From positions 62,001 to 126,000 of the forward strand of contig NZ_JACIEM010000001.1 of the NCBI RefSeq assembly GCF_014196845.1: DNA of 64,000 nt, in the 5' to 3' direction. The DNA is from Aurantimonas endophytica. GTDB lineage: Bacteria > Pseudomonadota > Alphaproteobacteria > Rhizobiales > Rhizobiaceae. The position numbers and the translations under genes were made by a program. The notes beneath the pieces are model-generated. The model made no database searches, was not told where the DNA came from, and saw only the letters and a list, made by a program, of their open reading frames with translations. This document shows, piece by piece, positions 23,606 to 33,698 of this stretch (its first letter is position 1; each line of letters starts with the position of its first letter).

Positions 23606-26589
23606 TGGCCGTGGATCGCCACCGGCCCGGTCGTCACCACCCGCAGCTTCCAGTCTTCCGCTTCCGTGCCGCTGAGATCGAGGCGGCCGACGAGGTATTT
23701 CAGCCGGTCGGTGTCGGCGCCCTTGGCGGTGCAGAAACGGTCCTGCAGATAGAAGGGCGGCGTCGCCTGGTAGTAGAGCGTCGCCTCGACCGAAGCCGGC
23801 TGCTGGCCCGCGGGCAGATCGGCCAGCGGCACGGCATAGACGAAACTGTCGCCGCCGCCGGTCTGGTAGTCCGGATCGTCGCCGACGCCGTAGGAGCCGG
23901 TTTCCAGCGCCAGCTCCTCGCCGGCGCCCAGCGCCGCGGCGATCACCTTGCGGTCCTCGACCCCGAGATAGCCGTGCGGCAGCAGCCGATTGTCCTTCAC
24001 CGACGAGCAGATCGACAGGAAGCTCGTCGTCAGCATACCCTGCGGCGTCGTGCCGGGGCCGCAGATCGGTGGCTCCGGCCCATCCGGCGGCGTCGACACG
24101 AGCTCCTGGTAGATCTGCACCTGGTCCTGTCGGGTAATCGTCTGGTAATGCGGCTGGTGCAGCCGCTTCTCCGGCTCGACACGGGCCGAGCAGTCTTCCG
24201 CCCACCAGTTCTCGCCCGTCACCGGCACGCCGCCGGCATCGACCAGGACGCCGGCGCCGTCGGTGCGGCCCGAGGCCCAGAGCGTCTCGCCGCTTGCGTC
24301 CAGCACCCGGAAGTCCACGAAGGCCCGGCGGAAGCCGACACCGGACGGGAACTTGTGGCCGGCCTTGTTCTCCACATTCACCGTAGCGCTCAAGGTCTTG
24401 CCGTCGTTGACGATTTCCGTAGCCGTGATCGCCGCTGTACTTTCGGCTGCAAGGTCCAGCATCGCCCGCTCCGTCCGCAGCAGCGGGTCGAGGCCCTTCT
24501 TGCCGAGCATCGGATCCGGCAGGCCGATCCCCAATATGTCTGGAAACTGCTGCGCGATCTTGATGAGGAAGACATTGAGCCCGACCAGCGTGTGCCGGGC
24601 GAAGCCATCGCGCTCGACAAGGTCGATCTCCTCCGGCGGCAGCACGTTCTCGGCCTGCGGGAAGTTCGAATATTCCTGGATGCTGGCAATCTTCGAGCGA
24701 TAGGGCACGCCCGCCGCATCGCGCGACGGCATGTGGCAGCCTTGGCAGGATTCGGCGGCACTGCCGGCGCCGAGCGGCAGCGGTCCGTCCGGGCTCTCGC
24801 CGGTGCGATAGGCGCTGAACGCCCACTCGGGATAGGTGGTCTGCTCGTAGGTGTGGCCGATCACCTCGGCGTCCTGCATCACCGGCAGGTGCACGGTGTG
24901 GCAGGTGCCGCAGATCTCGGAACTGGCGATCGCCGTGTCGTGTGCCGGGATGTTGCCGAAGGCGGCCTTCATCGGCGTGGTCTTCGGGTTCTCGAACGGC
25001 CCGATCAGCCGGTCCGGCGCGCCGACCAGGAAGCTGCCGGTAAAGGTTCGGGCAAAGCCGGTATTGTCGGGATTGAGGAACTCCTGCCGCTCGGCGACGC
25101 AGGCGTTCTGCGGCTGGTCCGCCGCCGCCGTGCCGGCCTCGCCCAGCGCCATGCGGTGGCAGGCCGTGCAGGAGATGCCGTCGCGCGCCAGCGCGCCGAA
25201 CTTGGCGTGCTCGGCGGTGGGATTGCCATCCGGGTAGGGGACGGCGTCGACCATCTCCCGCGTGAACGGCGCGCAGGCGCCGCCGTCGGCCGACCCGTCG
25301 ACGTGGAACTGCCGCTGGCCGTTGATGCCGTGGCAGCCGAGGCAGGTGTCCTGCACGACATCGCTGGCGCCCGGGTGGAAAGTCTGCGTCTCGCTCGCCA
25401 GTTGGGCGAAGAAGAACGGGTCGCGGCCGGCCAGCCCCATCGGCGACGAGCGCCAGGTCGCATAGGGCGAGAGGTTCTCGAGATTGTCGCCATGCGGGTT
25501 CGGCGCCGTCATGTCGAACTGCAGACCGGTGCTGCCGGCGTCGTGGCAGCCGAGGCACTGGCTGGAGGTGAGGAACGTGTCGGCGGCCGTCGGCCCGCCC
25601 GCGGCAACCCATGTCTGGTCGTAGGTCTGCGACGGCATCGGCACGCCAGCCGCCTCATCGGCGCCCGAAGCGTAGGCGCGCAGCGCCGCCAGCACGTCCC
25701 GGTCCGGCGCCGCGAGCGGCTGCACGTGCCGGCGAACCGGGTCCTCCTGGGTGGTGACCGCATCGTGGTGTGATTCGGCGGGCGGCTGCGGCGGCACGTT
25801 CTGGCTGAGAAACACCAGCGAGCGTCCCGGCTCGCCCTGAATGTTCTTCGGCGAGGCGAAGGTGTGGTTGTTCTCGGCGGAGGCGTGGCAGTTCAGGCAG
25901 TATTGCGCAAAGCCCATGTTCGGCAGCGGATTGCTCGGGGCGGGCGGCCAGTCCGGCGCCCAGCCGCTATCCGATCCGAAGCCGTACCAACCCCAGAACC
26001 AGCCATCATAGGAAGCTTCCGCATCGCGGATCATGATCGCCGCACCGCTGGTCGGGAACAGCCGCTCCGGCGGCACGGCGACGCAATCGGCGGCGGGTGC
26101 GGGAAACATCTCCTTCACCATCATGGCGCCGTCGGACACCGGCGGTGCCTCGCCCGGCACCTCGTCGTCGGCGCGGTTCGCGACCAGCCAGTCCGCCATT
26201 TCCGGCGAGTACCAGATCACCACCGGCGCATGCGTGCCGTGATCGGTGCCGGTCCAGTTGCCGTCGGCGAACCGCGCCGTAAACGGGCCCGTGTCGCGTA
26301 CGGTGCGGTCGCGCCGCCAGCCGGCCGCCGTGTCGCGGTGGCAGTACTGGCCGAAGAACTGGTCGAGCTTCGCCTCGTACTGGTCGAGCGGCAGGGCCGA
26401 CGGCTGGCGCACCGCCTCGGCGAGACTGGAGCAGAGGGCGGGATCGGTCGGCAGCAGCGGCTCGGGCCGTTCGGCCGGGCAGGAGGCCGCCTGGAGCGTT
26501 TCCATCATGCCTAGCAAGGTCGCGGCACACAGCGTCGCAAGCCGCAAGCCGCGTGGTCGATCCCGAGAGTCTACGCGCAATCCACCCAT
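23602..26589 (-). CDS. Exported hexaheme c-type cytochrome
   Basis: The 995-residue product has a signal peptide (RLATLCAATLLGMMETLQAA) and six CxxCH heme-c motifs at residues 231, 345, 416, 474, 560 and 615. Before the first heme lies a roughly 200-residue domain with SDGAMMVKEMFPAP and FWGWYGFGSDSGW, reminiscent of cytochrome P460-type heme domains (tentative). After the last heme, about 370 residues without CxxCH include ENKAGHKFPSGVGFRRAFVD, a beta-rich tail seen in several multiheme cytochromes. It is likely periplasmic and an electron carrier or multiheme oxidoreductase; no membrane anchor or quinol partner is adjacent. The ATG at 26589 has AGGAG 7 nt upstream. It is coupled to the GNAT gene. 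Confidence 0.9.
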   Translation of the reverse strand: MGGLRVDSRDRPRGLRLATLCAATLLGMMETLQAASCPAERPEPLLPTDPALCSSLAEAVRQPSALPLDQYEAKLDQFFGQYCHRDTAAGWRRDRTVRDTGPFTARFADGNWTGTDHGTHAPVVIWYSPEMADWLVANRADDEVPGEAPPVSDGAMMVKEMFPAPAADCVAVPPERLFPTSGAAIMIRDAEASYDGWFWGWYGFGSDSGWAPDWPPAPSNPLPNMGFAQYCLNCHASAENNHTFASPKNIQGEPGRSLVFLSQNVPPQPPAESHHDAVTTQEDPVRRHVQPLAAPDRDVLAALRAYASGADEAAGVPMPSQTYDQTWVAAGGPTAADTFLTSSQCLGCHDAGSTGLQFDMTAPNPHGDNLENLSPYATWRSSPMGLAGRDPFFFAQLASETQTFHPGASDVVQDTCLGCHGINGQRQFHVDGSADGGACAPFTREMVDAVPYPDGNPTAEHAKFGALARDGISCTACHRMALGEAGTAAADQPQNACVAERQEFLNPDNTGFARTFTGSFLVGAPDRLIGPFENPKTTPMKAAFGNIPAHDTAIASSEICGTCHTVHLPVMQDAEVIGHTYEQTTYPEWAFSAYRTGESPDGPLPLGAGSAAESCQGCHMPSRDAAGVPYRSKIASIQEYSNFPQAENVLPPEEIDLVERDGFARHTLVGLNVFLIKIAQQFPDILGIGLPDPMLGKKGLDPLLRTERAMLDLAAESTAAITATEIVNDGKTLSATVNVENKAGHKFPSGVGFRRAFVDFRVLDASGETLWASGRTDGAGVLVDAGGVPVTGENWWAEDCSARVEPEKRLHQPHYQTITRQDQVQIYQELVSTPPDGPEPPICGPGTTPQGMLTTSFLSICSSVKDNRLLPHGYLGVEDRKVIAAALGAGEELALETGSYGVGDDPDYQTGGGDSFVYAVPLADLPAGQQPASVEATLYYQATPPFYLQDRFCTAKGADTDRLKYLVGRLDLSGTEAEDWKLRVVTTGPVAIHGQ

Positions 26590-26809
26590 CGCCGCTCCTG
26601 CCGCCGTTTCCCACTCACCCTGCGGTGCCGGCGAAGCGCTTCCCGTCTTGATACCGATGTTCGGACAGGCGACGATCGGCCAGGCTGCATGCGGCTGGCA
26701 GACTGACCCGCGAACTATCGCAGACGGCAGGATCCGCCGCCATCCTTACCTAAGGGAAAATCATTCGGTCCACAGGCTGGCTCGATCCGTTCGCGCCGTT
26801 ACCTGGCGC

Positions 26810-27508
26810 CTATCCCCGACGCGCATCCGGGGAGACCAGCATCAGCGGGCTCTCGGGCAGCCCGTCCGGCTCCTCGGACAGCCTTCGACGGCTTTCGACG
26901 ACGGCGCGGCCGTTGGTCATGCGCACCGTGCCGTCGAGGATCAGTTTGAGGGCGTGCGGGTAGAGCCGGTGTTCGGCGCGCAGCAGCCGTTCGGACAGCG
27001 TGTCGGGGGTGTCGCCGGCTTCCACGGCGATCGCCGCCTGAGCGATGATCGGTCCTTCGTCCATGCGCTCGGTGACGAAATGGACGGTGCAGCCATGGAT
27101 CCGCATGCCGGCGGCGAGCGCCCGTTCGTGGGTCTCGAGGCCGGGAAATAGCGGCAGCAGCGAGGGGTGGATATTGATCAGCCGGCCGGCGTAGCGCTGT
27201 ACGAAGGTCGCCGACAGGAGCCGCATGTAGCCGGCGAGGCAGACGATGTCCGGGTCGAGTTCGGCCAGCGCGTCGAGCACCGCCGCCTCGTGCGCCTCGC
27301 GGCTGTCATAAGCTTTCTGGTCGACGGGGATCGCCGCGATGTCGTGCCGCCGCGCCGTCTCGAGGCCGGGCGCGTCGGGCTTGTTGGCGATCACCCCGAC
27401 GATCTGGCCCGGAAAGGACGGGTCCATCGTGGCCGCGATCAGCGCCTGCATGTTCGAGCCGCGCCCCGAGATCAGGACGACGACCCGCTTGCGGCGGACG
27501 CTGCTCAT
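26810..27508 (-). CDS. purN: Phosphoribosylglycinamide formyltransferase
   Basis: Transfers a formyl group from 10-formyl-THF to GAR, the third step of purine synthesis. The 232-residue product has [16 protein letters not shown] at the start, the catalytic [14 protein letters not shown] (Asn and His) near residue 110, and [15 protein letters not shown] (catalytic Asp) near 145. The C-terminal 25 residues extend past the usual end. Its ATG overlaps the purM stop as ATGA (27505-27508), giving translational coupling of two consecutive-pathway genes. Confidence 0.96.
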   Translation of the reverse strand: MSSVRRKRVVVLISGRGSNMQALIAATMDPSFPGQIVGVIANKPDAPGLETARRHDIAAIPVDQKAYDSREAHEAAVLDALAELDPDIVCLAGYMRLLSATFVQRYAGRLINIHPSLLPLFPGLETHERALAAGMRIHGCTVHFVTERMDEGPIIAQAAIAVEAGDTPDTLSERLLRAEHRLYPHALKLILDGTVRMTNGRAVVESRRRLSEEPDGLPESPLMLVSPDARRG

Positions 27509-28572
27509 GCGAGCGCCAGGCTGCCGTTGAAGGTGACGGCTTCGCCCTTGCGCTCCAGGACGCGGCCGAGCGGCACCACCGTCTCGCCTGCCGCCTGCAG
27601 CAAGGCGCCGACCGTTGCGGCGTCCGCCTCGGAGACCACGACGATCATGCCGATGCCGCAGTTGAAGGTGCGCAGCATCTCGGCTTCCGCGACGCCGCCG
27701 GTGCGCGACAGCCAGCCGAAGACCGGCGGCACCGGGACGGCGAAGAGGTCGATGTCGGCGCGCAGCGTATCCGGCAGGACGCGCGGAATGTTCTCGACGA
27801 ATCCGCCGCCGGTGATGTGTGCCAGCGCCTTGATGCCGGACGTCTCGGCGAAGACCGACAGAAGCGGCTTGACGTAGATCCGCGTCGGCTCGATCAGCGC
27901 CGCGCCGAGGCTGCGGCTTGCGTCGAACGGCGCAGGCTCGTCGTAGCTGGCGCCCGACAGCTCGACAATGCGCCGCACCAGCGAATAACCGTTGGAATGA
28001 ACGCCGGAGGAGGCAAGGCCGAGGATCATGTCGCCGGCCACGATGCCGCCCGCCGGCAGCAGCCGATCGCGCTCCACCGCACCCACCGCGAAGCCGGCGA
28101 GGTCGTAGTCCTTGTCGGCGTAGAGGCCTGGCATCTCCGCTGTCTCGCCGCCGATCAGCGCGCAGCCGGCCTGCCGGCAGCCCTCGGCGATGCCGCGGAC
28201 GATCGCCTCGCCCTCGGCCGGGTCGAGCTTGCCGGTGGCATAATAGTCGAGGAAGAACAGCGGCTCGGCGCCCTGCACGACGAGGTCGTTGACGCACATC
28301 GCCACGAGGTCGATGCCGATCGTGTCATGGATGCCGGTCTCGATCGCCACACGCAGCTTGGTCCCGACGCCGTCATTGGCGGCGACCAGCAGCGGGTCGG
28401 TGAAGCCGGCCGCCTTCAGGTCGAAGAGCCCGCCGAAGCCGCCGATCTCGCCGTCGGCGCCGCGCCGCGCCGTGGCGCGCACATGCGGCTTGATGCGTCG
28501 CACGAGCTCGTTGCCCGCGTCGATGTCGACCCCGGCGTCGCGATAGGTCAGAGCATTGGTGTTGTCGGCCAT
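27505..28572 (-). CDS. purM: Phosphoribosylformylglycinamidine cyclo-ligase
   Basis: ATP-dependent AIR synthetase, step five of purine synthesis. The 355-residue length is standard. Motifs seen: [20 protein letters not shown] at the start, [10 protein letters not shown] near residue 68, [11 protein letters not shown] near 105, [11 protein letters not shown] near 140 and [16 protein letters not shown] near 245. It is the first gene of the purM-purN pair, divergent from a CDP-alcohol phosphatidyltransferase across about 130 bp, an arrangement also seen in other Hyphomicrobiales. Confidence 0.97.
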   Translation of the reverse strand: MADNTNALTYRDAGVDIDAGNELVRRIKPHVRATARRGADGEIGGFGGLFDLKAAGFTDPLLVAANDGVGTKLRVAIETGIHDTIGIDLVAMCVNDLVVQGAEPLFFLDYYATGKLDPAEGEAIVRGIAEGCRQAGCALIGGETAEMPGLYADKDYDLAGFAVGAVERDRLLPAGGIVAGDMILGLASSGVHSNGYSLVRRIVELSGASYDEPAPFDASRSLGAALIEPTRIYVKPLLSVFAETSGIKALAHITGGGFVENIPRVLPDTLRADIDLFAVPVPPVFGWLSRTGGVAEAEMLRTFNCGIGMIVVVSEADAATVGALLQAAGETVVPLGRVLERKGEAVTFNGSLALA

Positions 28573-28703
28573 GGTCCCGCCTCTGTTCGCGCCGAGTTGA
28601 CATGATCGCCGGCCGCGAGCAAGACCCGAGACATGGCAAGCGGGATCGTCACGGGCGTCGGGCAGGCCGCGGACAGGGCGGCGGGGCGACAGGGGATCGC
28701 CCG

Positions 28704-29270
28704 ATGACCATCCCGAATTTCATCTCGATCGCCCGGCTTCTGGCCGTTCCCGTGCTGGTATGGGCGCTGGTCGACAGCCGTCCCGGCCTGGCGTTCCTGA
28801 TATTCATTCTTGCCGGCCTGTCCGATGCGGTCGACGGCGCGATTGCCCGCCGCTTCAACCAGCAATCGGCGCTCGGCGCGTATCTCGATCCGATCGCCGA
28901 CAAGGCGCTGCTGATCACCATCTTCGTCGGTCTCGGCATGCTCGGCGAACTGCCGACGTGGCTGGCCATCGCCGTCGTCAGCCGCGACCTCCTGATCATG
29001 GCGGCGGTCGTCCTCTCCTTCATGATGGGCCGGCCGATCACCGTCCGGCCCCTGCTGGTCTCGAAGCTGACGACGCTGGCGCAGCTCCTGCTCGCCGGCT
29101 TCGCGCTGGCCGAGCCTGTCTTCCATCTGCCGCTGGCGCCGTTCATCGACGTCCTCATCGGCCTCACGGCGCTCTTGACCGCAATCTCGGCCACTGCCTA
29201 TCTCCTCGAGTGGCTTCGGCATATGGCTTCCGGCGAAATGCCGACGCACCGGGAAGACGAATCGCGATGA
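28704..29270 (+). CDS. CDP-alcohol phosphatidyltransferase family protein
   Basis: The 188-residue integral membrane product has the superfamily motif [20 protein letters not shown] then [13 protein letters not shown], with the four spaced Asp (about residues 42-68), plus five or so TM helices. It starts [21 protein letters not shown] PgsA is already present at 13.8 kb, so this is a second enzyme, perhaps a cardiolipin- or phosphatidylglycerophosphate-type synthase; the exact product cannot be told. The ATG at 28704 has AGGGGA 8 nt upstream. Its stop overlaps the next start as ATGA. Confidence 0.9.
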   Translation: MTIPNFISIARLLAVPVLVWALVDSRPGLAFLIFILAGLSDAVDGAIARRFNQQSALGAYLDPIADKALLITIFVGLGMLGELPTWLAIAVVSRDLLIMAAVVLSFMMGRPITVRPLLVSKLTTLAQLLLAGFALAEPVFHLPLAPFIDVLIGLTALLTAISATAYLLEWLRHMASGEMPTHREDESR

Positions 29271-30427
29271 CCGATCAAAGCGCGCTGATCCGACGCCAGG
29301 TGCTGTTCTGGAGCGTAGCCGCCCTTCTCGTGGTGCTGATGCTGTGGGTGTTTTCCGGCATCCTGCTGCCGTTCGTTCTCGGCATGGCGATGGCGTATTT
29401 TCTCGACCCGGTCGCCGACTGGTTCCAGCGCCGTGGCCTGTCGCGGATCGCTGCGACCGTGGTCATCCTCGTGCTGTTCATCATCGCCCTGGCCGCGGCC
29501 GTGCTGATCGTCGTGCCCGTGGTGGGCGGCCAGATCGTCAGCTTCTCGGAGCGTCTGCCGGAATATCTGGACAGCCTGCAGGCGCTGGCCGTCTCCGCCC
29601 GGGCCGGCCCGCTCGCCTTCCTCTTCACCGGCGACGAACTCGATCTCAAGCAGGACCTCGCCCAGTTTGCCAGCCAGGGAACGGGAATCGTCACGTCGTT
29701 CCTCGGCTCGCTCTGGTCCTCGTCGCTGGCCGTCGTCAATTTCGTTTCGTTGTTCGTGGTCACGCCCGTCGTCGCCTTCTACATGCTGCTCGACTGGGAC
29801 CGCATGGTCGACAAGGTGGACAGCTGGATCCCGCGCCAGCACGCGGCCACGGTGCGGCGCCTGGCACGCGACATCGATGCGTCCGTCGCCGGCTTCGTGC
29901 GCGGGCAAGGCAGCGTCTGCCTGATCCTCGGGACGTTCTACGGCGTCGGCCTGACCCTGGTGGGTCTCAATTTCGGGCTGCTGATCGGCCTGTTCACCGG
30001 GCTGATCTCGTTCATTCCCTATGTCGGCTCGGCGATCGGGCTGATCCTCTCCGTCGGCGTGGCGCTCGTGCAGTTCTGGCCGGACTGGCCCTGGGTGCTC
30101 GCGGTCGCCGCCATCTTCTTCGTCGGCCAGTTCTTCGAGGGCAACATCTTGCAGCCCAAGCTCGTCGGCGCTTCGGTCGGCCTGCATCCGGTCTGGCTGA
30201 TGTTCGCGCTGTTCGCCTTTGGCACGCTGTTCGGTTTCGTCGGCCTGCTGATCGCCGTGCCGGCCGCCGCCGCCGTCGGCGTGCTGGTGCGCTTCGCGCT
30301 CTCCCAGTATCTACGCAGCGAGATGTTCTTCGGGCGCAGCGGCCTTGTCGAGACGCCGGGGCGGATCGAGACACGCATGCCGCCGCAGGTGATCCAGTCG
30401 GGTGGCGACCCGGAACCTCGCGGCTGA
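29267..30427 (+). CDS. AI-2E/PerM-family permease
   Basis: The 386-residue membrane protein has the family pattern: VFSGILLPFVLGMAMAYFLD near residue 25, a soluble segment with a EYLDSL helix near 95-140, the VTPVVAFYMLLDWDRMVDKV block near 165, GLFTGLISFIPYVGSAIGLI near 245 and FEGNILQPKLVGASVGLHPV near 290. Family members include the AI-2 exporter TqsA and Na+/H+ antiporters, so the transported species is open. ATGA overlap with the gene before it and 11 bp to hdaA suggest an operon; PerM next to a DnaA-like gene is conserved in alphaproteobacteria. Confidence 0.9.
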   Translation: MTDQSALIRRQVLFWSVAALLVVLMLWVFSGILLPFVLGMAMAYFLDPVADWFQRRGLSRIAATVVILVLFIIALAAAVLIVVPVVGGQIVSFSERLPEYLDSLQALAVSARAGPLAFLFTGDELDLKQDLAQFASQGTGIVTSFLGSLWSSSLAVVNFVSLFVVTPVVAFYMLLDWDRMVDKVDSWIPRQHAATVRRLARDIDASVAGFVRGQGSVCLILGTFYGVGLTLVGLNFGLLIGLFTGLISFIPYVGSAIGLILSVGVALVQFWPDWPWVLAVAAIFFVGQFFEGNILQPKLVGASVGLHPVWLMFALFAFGTLFGFVGLLIAVPAAAAVGVLVRFALSQYLRSEMFFGRSGLVETPGRIETRMPPQVIQSGGDPEPRG

Positions 30428-30438
30428 GGTAAGACGCA

Positions 30439-31152
30439 GTGCCTTCCCAGATCCCGCTCGACCTGCCGCACCAGGCATCGCACGCCCGCGACGACATCGT
30501 CTTGTCCGCCTCCAACCGCCTTGCCGTCGAGGCCATCGACTCCTGGCCTGCCTGGCGCCATTCCGTGCTGGTGATCGTCGGTCCACCCGGGTCCGGCAAG
30601 AGCCATCTCGCCTCAGCCTGGGCCGAGCGGGCAGGCGCGGTGCCGGTCCGTCGGGGTGGCGTGTCGGGTCTGCTCGACCAGCCGGATTTCCGCGCGGTGC
30701 TCGATGACATCGACCACTGCGACCTGGCGGAGGACGAGCTCTTCGCGGTCGTCAACGCGGCCCGCCTCGGCGGCGGAACGCTGCTGGCGACGTCGCGCCG
30801 GATGCCGAGGGACCTGACCTTTGCCCTGGCAGACCTGCGGTCCCGGCTCGCCGCCGCGACCGTCGCCGAGCTCGGCGCCCCTGACGACGAACTCCTGGCG
30901 GGCGTCCTGGTAAAGCTGTTTGCCGACCGGCAGATCGACATCGATGCCAAAGCGCTGCGCTATCTCGGCGAGCGCATGGAGCGGTCGCTCGACGCGGCCC
31001 GGCAGCTCGTCGCGGCTGTCGATCGCGAGGCGCTCGCCTCCAAGGAGCGAGTCACTCGTCGCCTGCTCAAGCGGGTGCTTGACCGCGACGCGGAAGCCGT
31101 GCGTCATCAAACGGTCGTGTCCGGCCCCTATCCGGCCGCCACGGAGGAATGA
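30439..31152 (+). CDS. hdaA: DnaA-like regulator of replication initiation (HdaA)
   Basis: The 237-residue AAA+ protein lacks the DnaA DNA-binding domain. It begins with a short clamp-binding motif, QIPLDLP at residues 4-10, as in Hda/HdaA that works with the beta clamp to inactivate DnaA-ATP. Walker A is [10 protein letters not shown] near residue 47 and Walker B is AVLDDIDHC near 93; the lid region includes [13 protein letters not shown]. The start is a GTG at 30439. Its stop overlaps an ATG just upstream of the ppk start. The motif plus context make HdaA the best call. Confidence 0.9.
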   Translation: MPSQIPLDLPHQASHARDDIVLSASNRLAVEAIDSWPAWRHSVLVIVGPPGSGKSHLASAWAERAGAVPVRRGGVSGLLDQPDFRAVLDDIDHCDLAEDELFAVVNAARLGGGTLLATSRRMPRDLTFALADLRSRLAAATVAELGAPDDELLAGVLVKLFADRQIDIDAKALRYLGERMERSLDAARQLVAAVDREALASKERVTRRLLKRVLDRDAEAVRHQTVVSGPYPAATEE

Positions 31153-31154
31153 CC

Positions 31155-33698
31155 ATGGACACGACATCACCGAAGCCGCGGACCGCGACATCGACGCGCA
31201 AGCCGGCGACCCGTACGCGCCGCCTCTCTGCCGCCAAGCCGCAGGCGGGGCCGGACGAGCAGGTGGCCAGCGAAACGAGCGCGGCGAGCGGGCCGGCGAC
31301 CGACGGCGAGACATCAGGCACGGCTGCAACGCCGGCCAAGGCCAAGCCGAGGGCCGGCACCCGCACGCGAAAGCCCGCAACGGTCCGGCGCCGGCCTGCG
31401 GCCAAGCCTTCGACCGCGCCGGACGCAAAGGCCGAGGCGGCGCCCGAAGCAGGCCCGGCTGCCGCTGGCGATGTCTCGGAAGCCACGGAGGCAGCGCTCA
31501 TCCTAGAGACGCCGCCGGCCAAGGCAGAAACCACCGCGCCGGCCTCCGAAGAGATCGACGAGCCGCTGCCCGCCGACCGCTTCATCAATCGCGAGATTTC
31601 CTGGCTGCAGTTCAACCGACGGGTCCTCGAGGAAGCCCAGAACACCGCGCACCCGCTGCTGGAGCGGGTGCGGTTCCTGTCGATCTCGGCGGATAATCTC
31701 GACGAGTTCTTCATGGTCCGCGTCGCCGGTCTCGCCGGCCAGGTGCGCGAGAAGATCGCCGTGCGCAGCATCGACGGACTGACCCCGCAGGAGCAGCTCG
31801 ACCGGATCCTGACGGATGTCGTCGAGCTGCAGGAAGAGCAGCAGGCCTCGCTCGCCGATCTGGTCAAGGCACTGCGGCAGGAACGCATCCACATCGTCGG
31901 GGCGGGCGATCTGAAAGGCGCCGACCGCGCCTGGCTGGAACGGCATTTCGACGAGACGATCTTCCCGGTGCTGACGCCGCTGTCGATCGACCCGGCGCAT
32001 CCGTTTCCGTTCATCCCCAATCTCGGCTTCTCGATCGCCCTGACGCTGATGCGCGAGCGCGATTCCCAGCGCATGAACGCGCTGCTGCGCCTGCCGGTCG
32101 CGCTGCAGCGCTTCATCGAGATGCCGCTGACCGACGCCGGGGTCATGCGCTTCGTGCCGCTGGAAAGCGTGGTGGCGCTGTTCATCGCCAAGCTGTTCCC
32201 GGGCTACAGGGTGCGCGGGGCCGGGACGTTCCGGATCATCCGCGACTCCGACATCGAGATCGAGGAAGAAGCCGAAGACCTGGTCCGGCTGTTCGAGAGC
32301 GCCCTGAAGCGCCGCCGGCGCGGGCAGGTGATCCGCATCGAGTTCGATTCGGTGATGCCGGAGGTTCTGCGCAACTTCGTCGCGGCCGAGCTGGAAGTGC
32401 CGGAGAACCGGATCTCCGTCATGGACGGGATGCTGGCGTTGGATTCGGTGTCGCAGCTGTGCAAGGCGCCGCGCGACGACCTGAAGTTCACGCCGTATCT
32501 GCCGCGCTTTCCCGAGCGGATCCGCGAGCACAACGGCGACTGCTTCGCGGCGATCCGGGAGAAGGACATCATCGTCCATCACCCGTACGAATCCTTCGAC
32601 GTCGTCGTGCAGTTCCTGCGCCAGGCCGCGCAGGACCCGAACGTCATCGCGATCAAGCAGACGCTCTACCGCACCTCCAACGACTCGCCGATCGTGCGGG
32701 CGCTGGTCGATGCGGCGGAAGCCGGCAAATCGGTGACCGCGCTCGTCGAGCTCAAGGCGCGCTTCGACGAGGAGGCCAACATACGCTGGGCGCGCGATCT
32801 CGAGCGGGCGGGCGTCCAGGTGGTGTTCGGCTTCATCGAGAAGAAGACCCACGCCAAGCTGTCGCTGGTGGTACGCCGGGAGGAGGGGCGGCTGGTCAGC
32901 TTCTGCCATATCGGCACCGGGAACTATCATCCGATCACCGCGCGTATCTACACGGACCTCTCCTACTTCACGGCCGATCCCGAGATCGCCCACGACATCT
33001 CGCTGATCTTCAACTACATCACCGGCTATGCCGAACCCACCGAGGTCAGGAAGCTGGCCATCTCGCCGCTGAATCTGCGCCAGCGCATCATCGGCCACAT
33101 CCGCGACGAGACCGCGCATGCCAAGGCAGGGCGGCCCGGACAGATCTGGATGAAGATGAACTCGCTGGTCGATCCGGCGATCATCGACGAGCTCTACCGG
33201 GCCAGCAGGGCAGGGGTGGAGATCGATCTGATCGTCCGCGGCATATGCTGCCTGCGGCCGCGCGTTCCAGGTCTCTCCGACAATATCCGCGTCAAGTCGA
33301 TCGTCGGCCGTTTCCTCGAGCACAGCCGGGTTTTCTGCTTCGGCGACGGCAATGGGCTGCCCTCGGACGGGGCGATCGTCTATATCGGCTCGGCGGACCT
33401 GATGCCGCGCAATCTCGACCGGCGCGTGGAGACCCTCGTTCCCATCACCACGCCAACCGTGCATAGCCAGATCCTGTCGCAGATCATGCTGGGCAACATT
33501 CTCGACAACCAGCAGAGCTGGTCGGTCGCCTCGGACGGCACGTCGCGCCACATCGTTCCATCGCCAGGCGAACAGCCGTTCAACGCCCAGCGCTATTTCA
33601 TGACCAATCCGAGCCTCTCCGGGCGCGGTAAAGCACTGAAGTCGGATGCACCCAGACTCATCGCCAGACAGCGAGCGGACCACGCCCGCTTTGACTGA
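31155..33698 (+). CDS. ppk: Polyphosphate kinase 1 with a basic N-terminal extension
   Basis: Reversibly builds inorganic polyphosphate from ATP. The core starts near residue 141 ([20 protein letters not shown]), with [47 protein letters not shown], the autophosphorylated His566 in [12 protein letters not shown], and [20 protein letters not shown]. At 847 residues it is about 140 longer than usual because of an Ala-, Pro-, Thr- and Lys/Arg-rich leader. That leader carries a repeated motif, TRKPAT...AAKP, at residues 14-29 and 71-85. GGAGG lies 7 nt before the ATG at 31155; an ATG at 31149 overlaps the hdaA stop. The 3' end overlaps ppx by about 53 bp. Confidence 0.96.
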   Translation: MDTTSPKPRTATSTRKPATRTRRLSAAKPQAGPDEQVASETSAASGPATDGETSGTAATPAKAKPRAGTRTRKPATVRRRPAAKPSTAPDAKAEAAPEAGPAAAGDVSEATEAALILETPPAKAETTAPASEEIDEPLPADRFINREISWLQFNRRVLEEAQNTAHPLLERVRFLSISADNLDEFFMVRVAGLAGQVREKIAVRSIDGLTPQEQLDRILTDVVELQEEQQASLADLVKALRQERIHIVGAGDLKGADRAWLERHFDETIFPVLTPLSIDPAHPFPFIPNLGFSIALTLMRERDSQRMNALLRLPVALQRFIEMPLTDAGVMRFVPLESVVALFIAKLFPGYRVRGAGTFRIIRDSDIEIEEEAEDLVRLFESALKRRRRGQVIRIEFDSVMPEVLRNFVAAELEVPENRISVMDGMLALDSVSQLCKAPRDDLKFTPYLPRFPERIREHNGDCFAAIREKDIIVHHPYESFDVVVQFLRQAAQDPNVIAIKQTLYRTSNDSPIVRALVDAAEAGKSVTALVELKARFDEEANIRWARDLERAGVQVVFGFIEKKTHAKLSLVVRREEGRLVSFCHIGTGNYHPITARIYTDLSYFTADPEIAHDISLIFNYITGYAEPTEVRKLAISPLNLRQRIIGHIRDETAHAKAGRPGQIWMKMNSLVDPAIIDELYRASRAGVEIDLIVRGICCLRPRVPGLSDNIRVKSIVGRFLEHSRVFCFGDGNGLPSDGAIVYIGSADLMPRNLDRRVETLVPITTPTVHSQILSQIMLGNILDNQQSWSVASDGTSRHIVPSPGEQPFNAQRYFMTNPSLSGRGKALKSDAPRLIARQRADHARFD

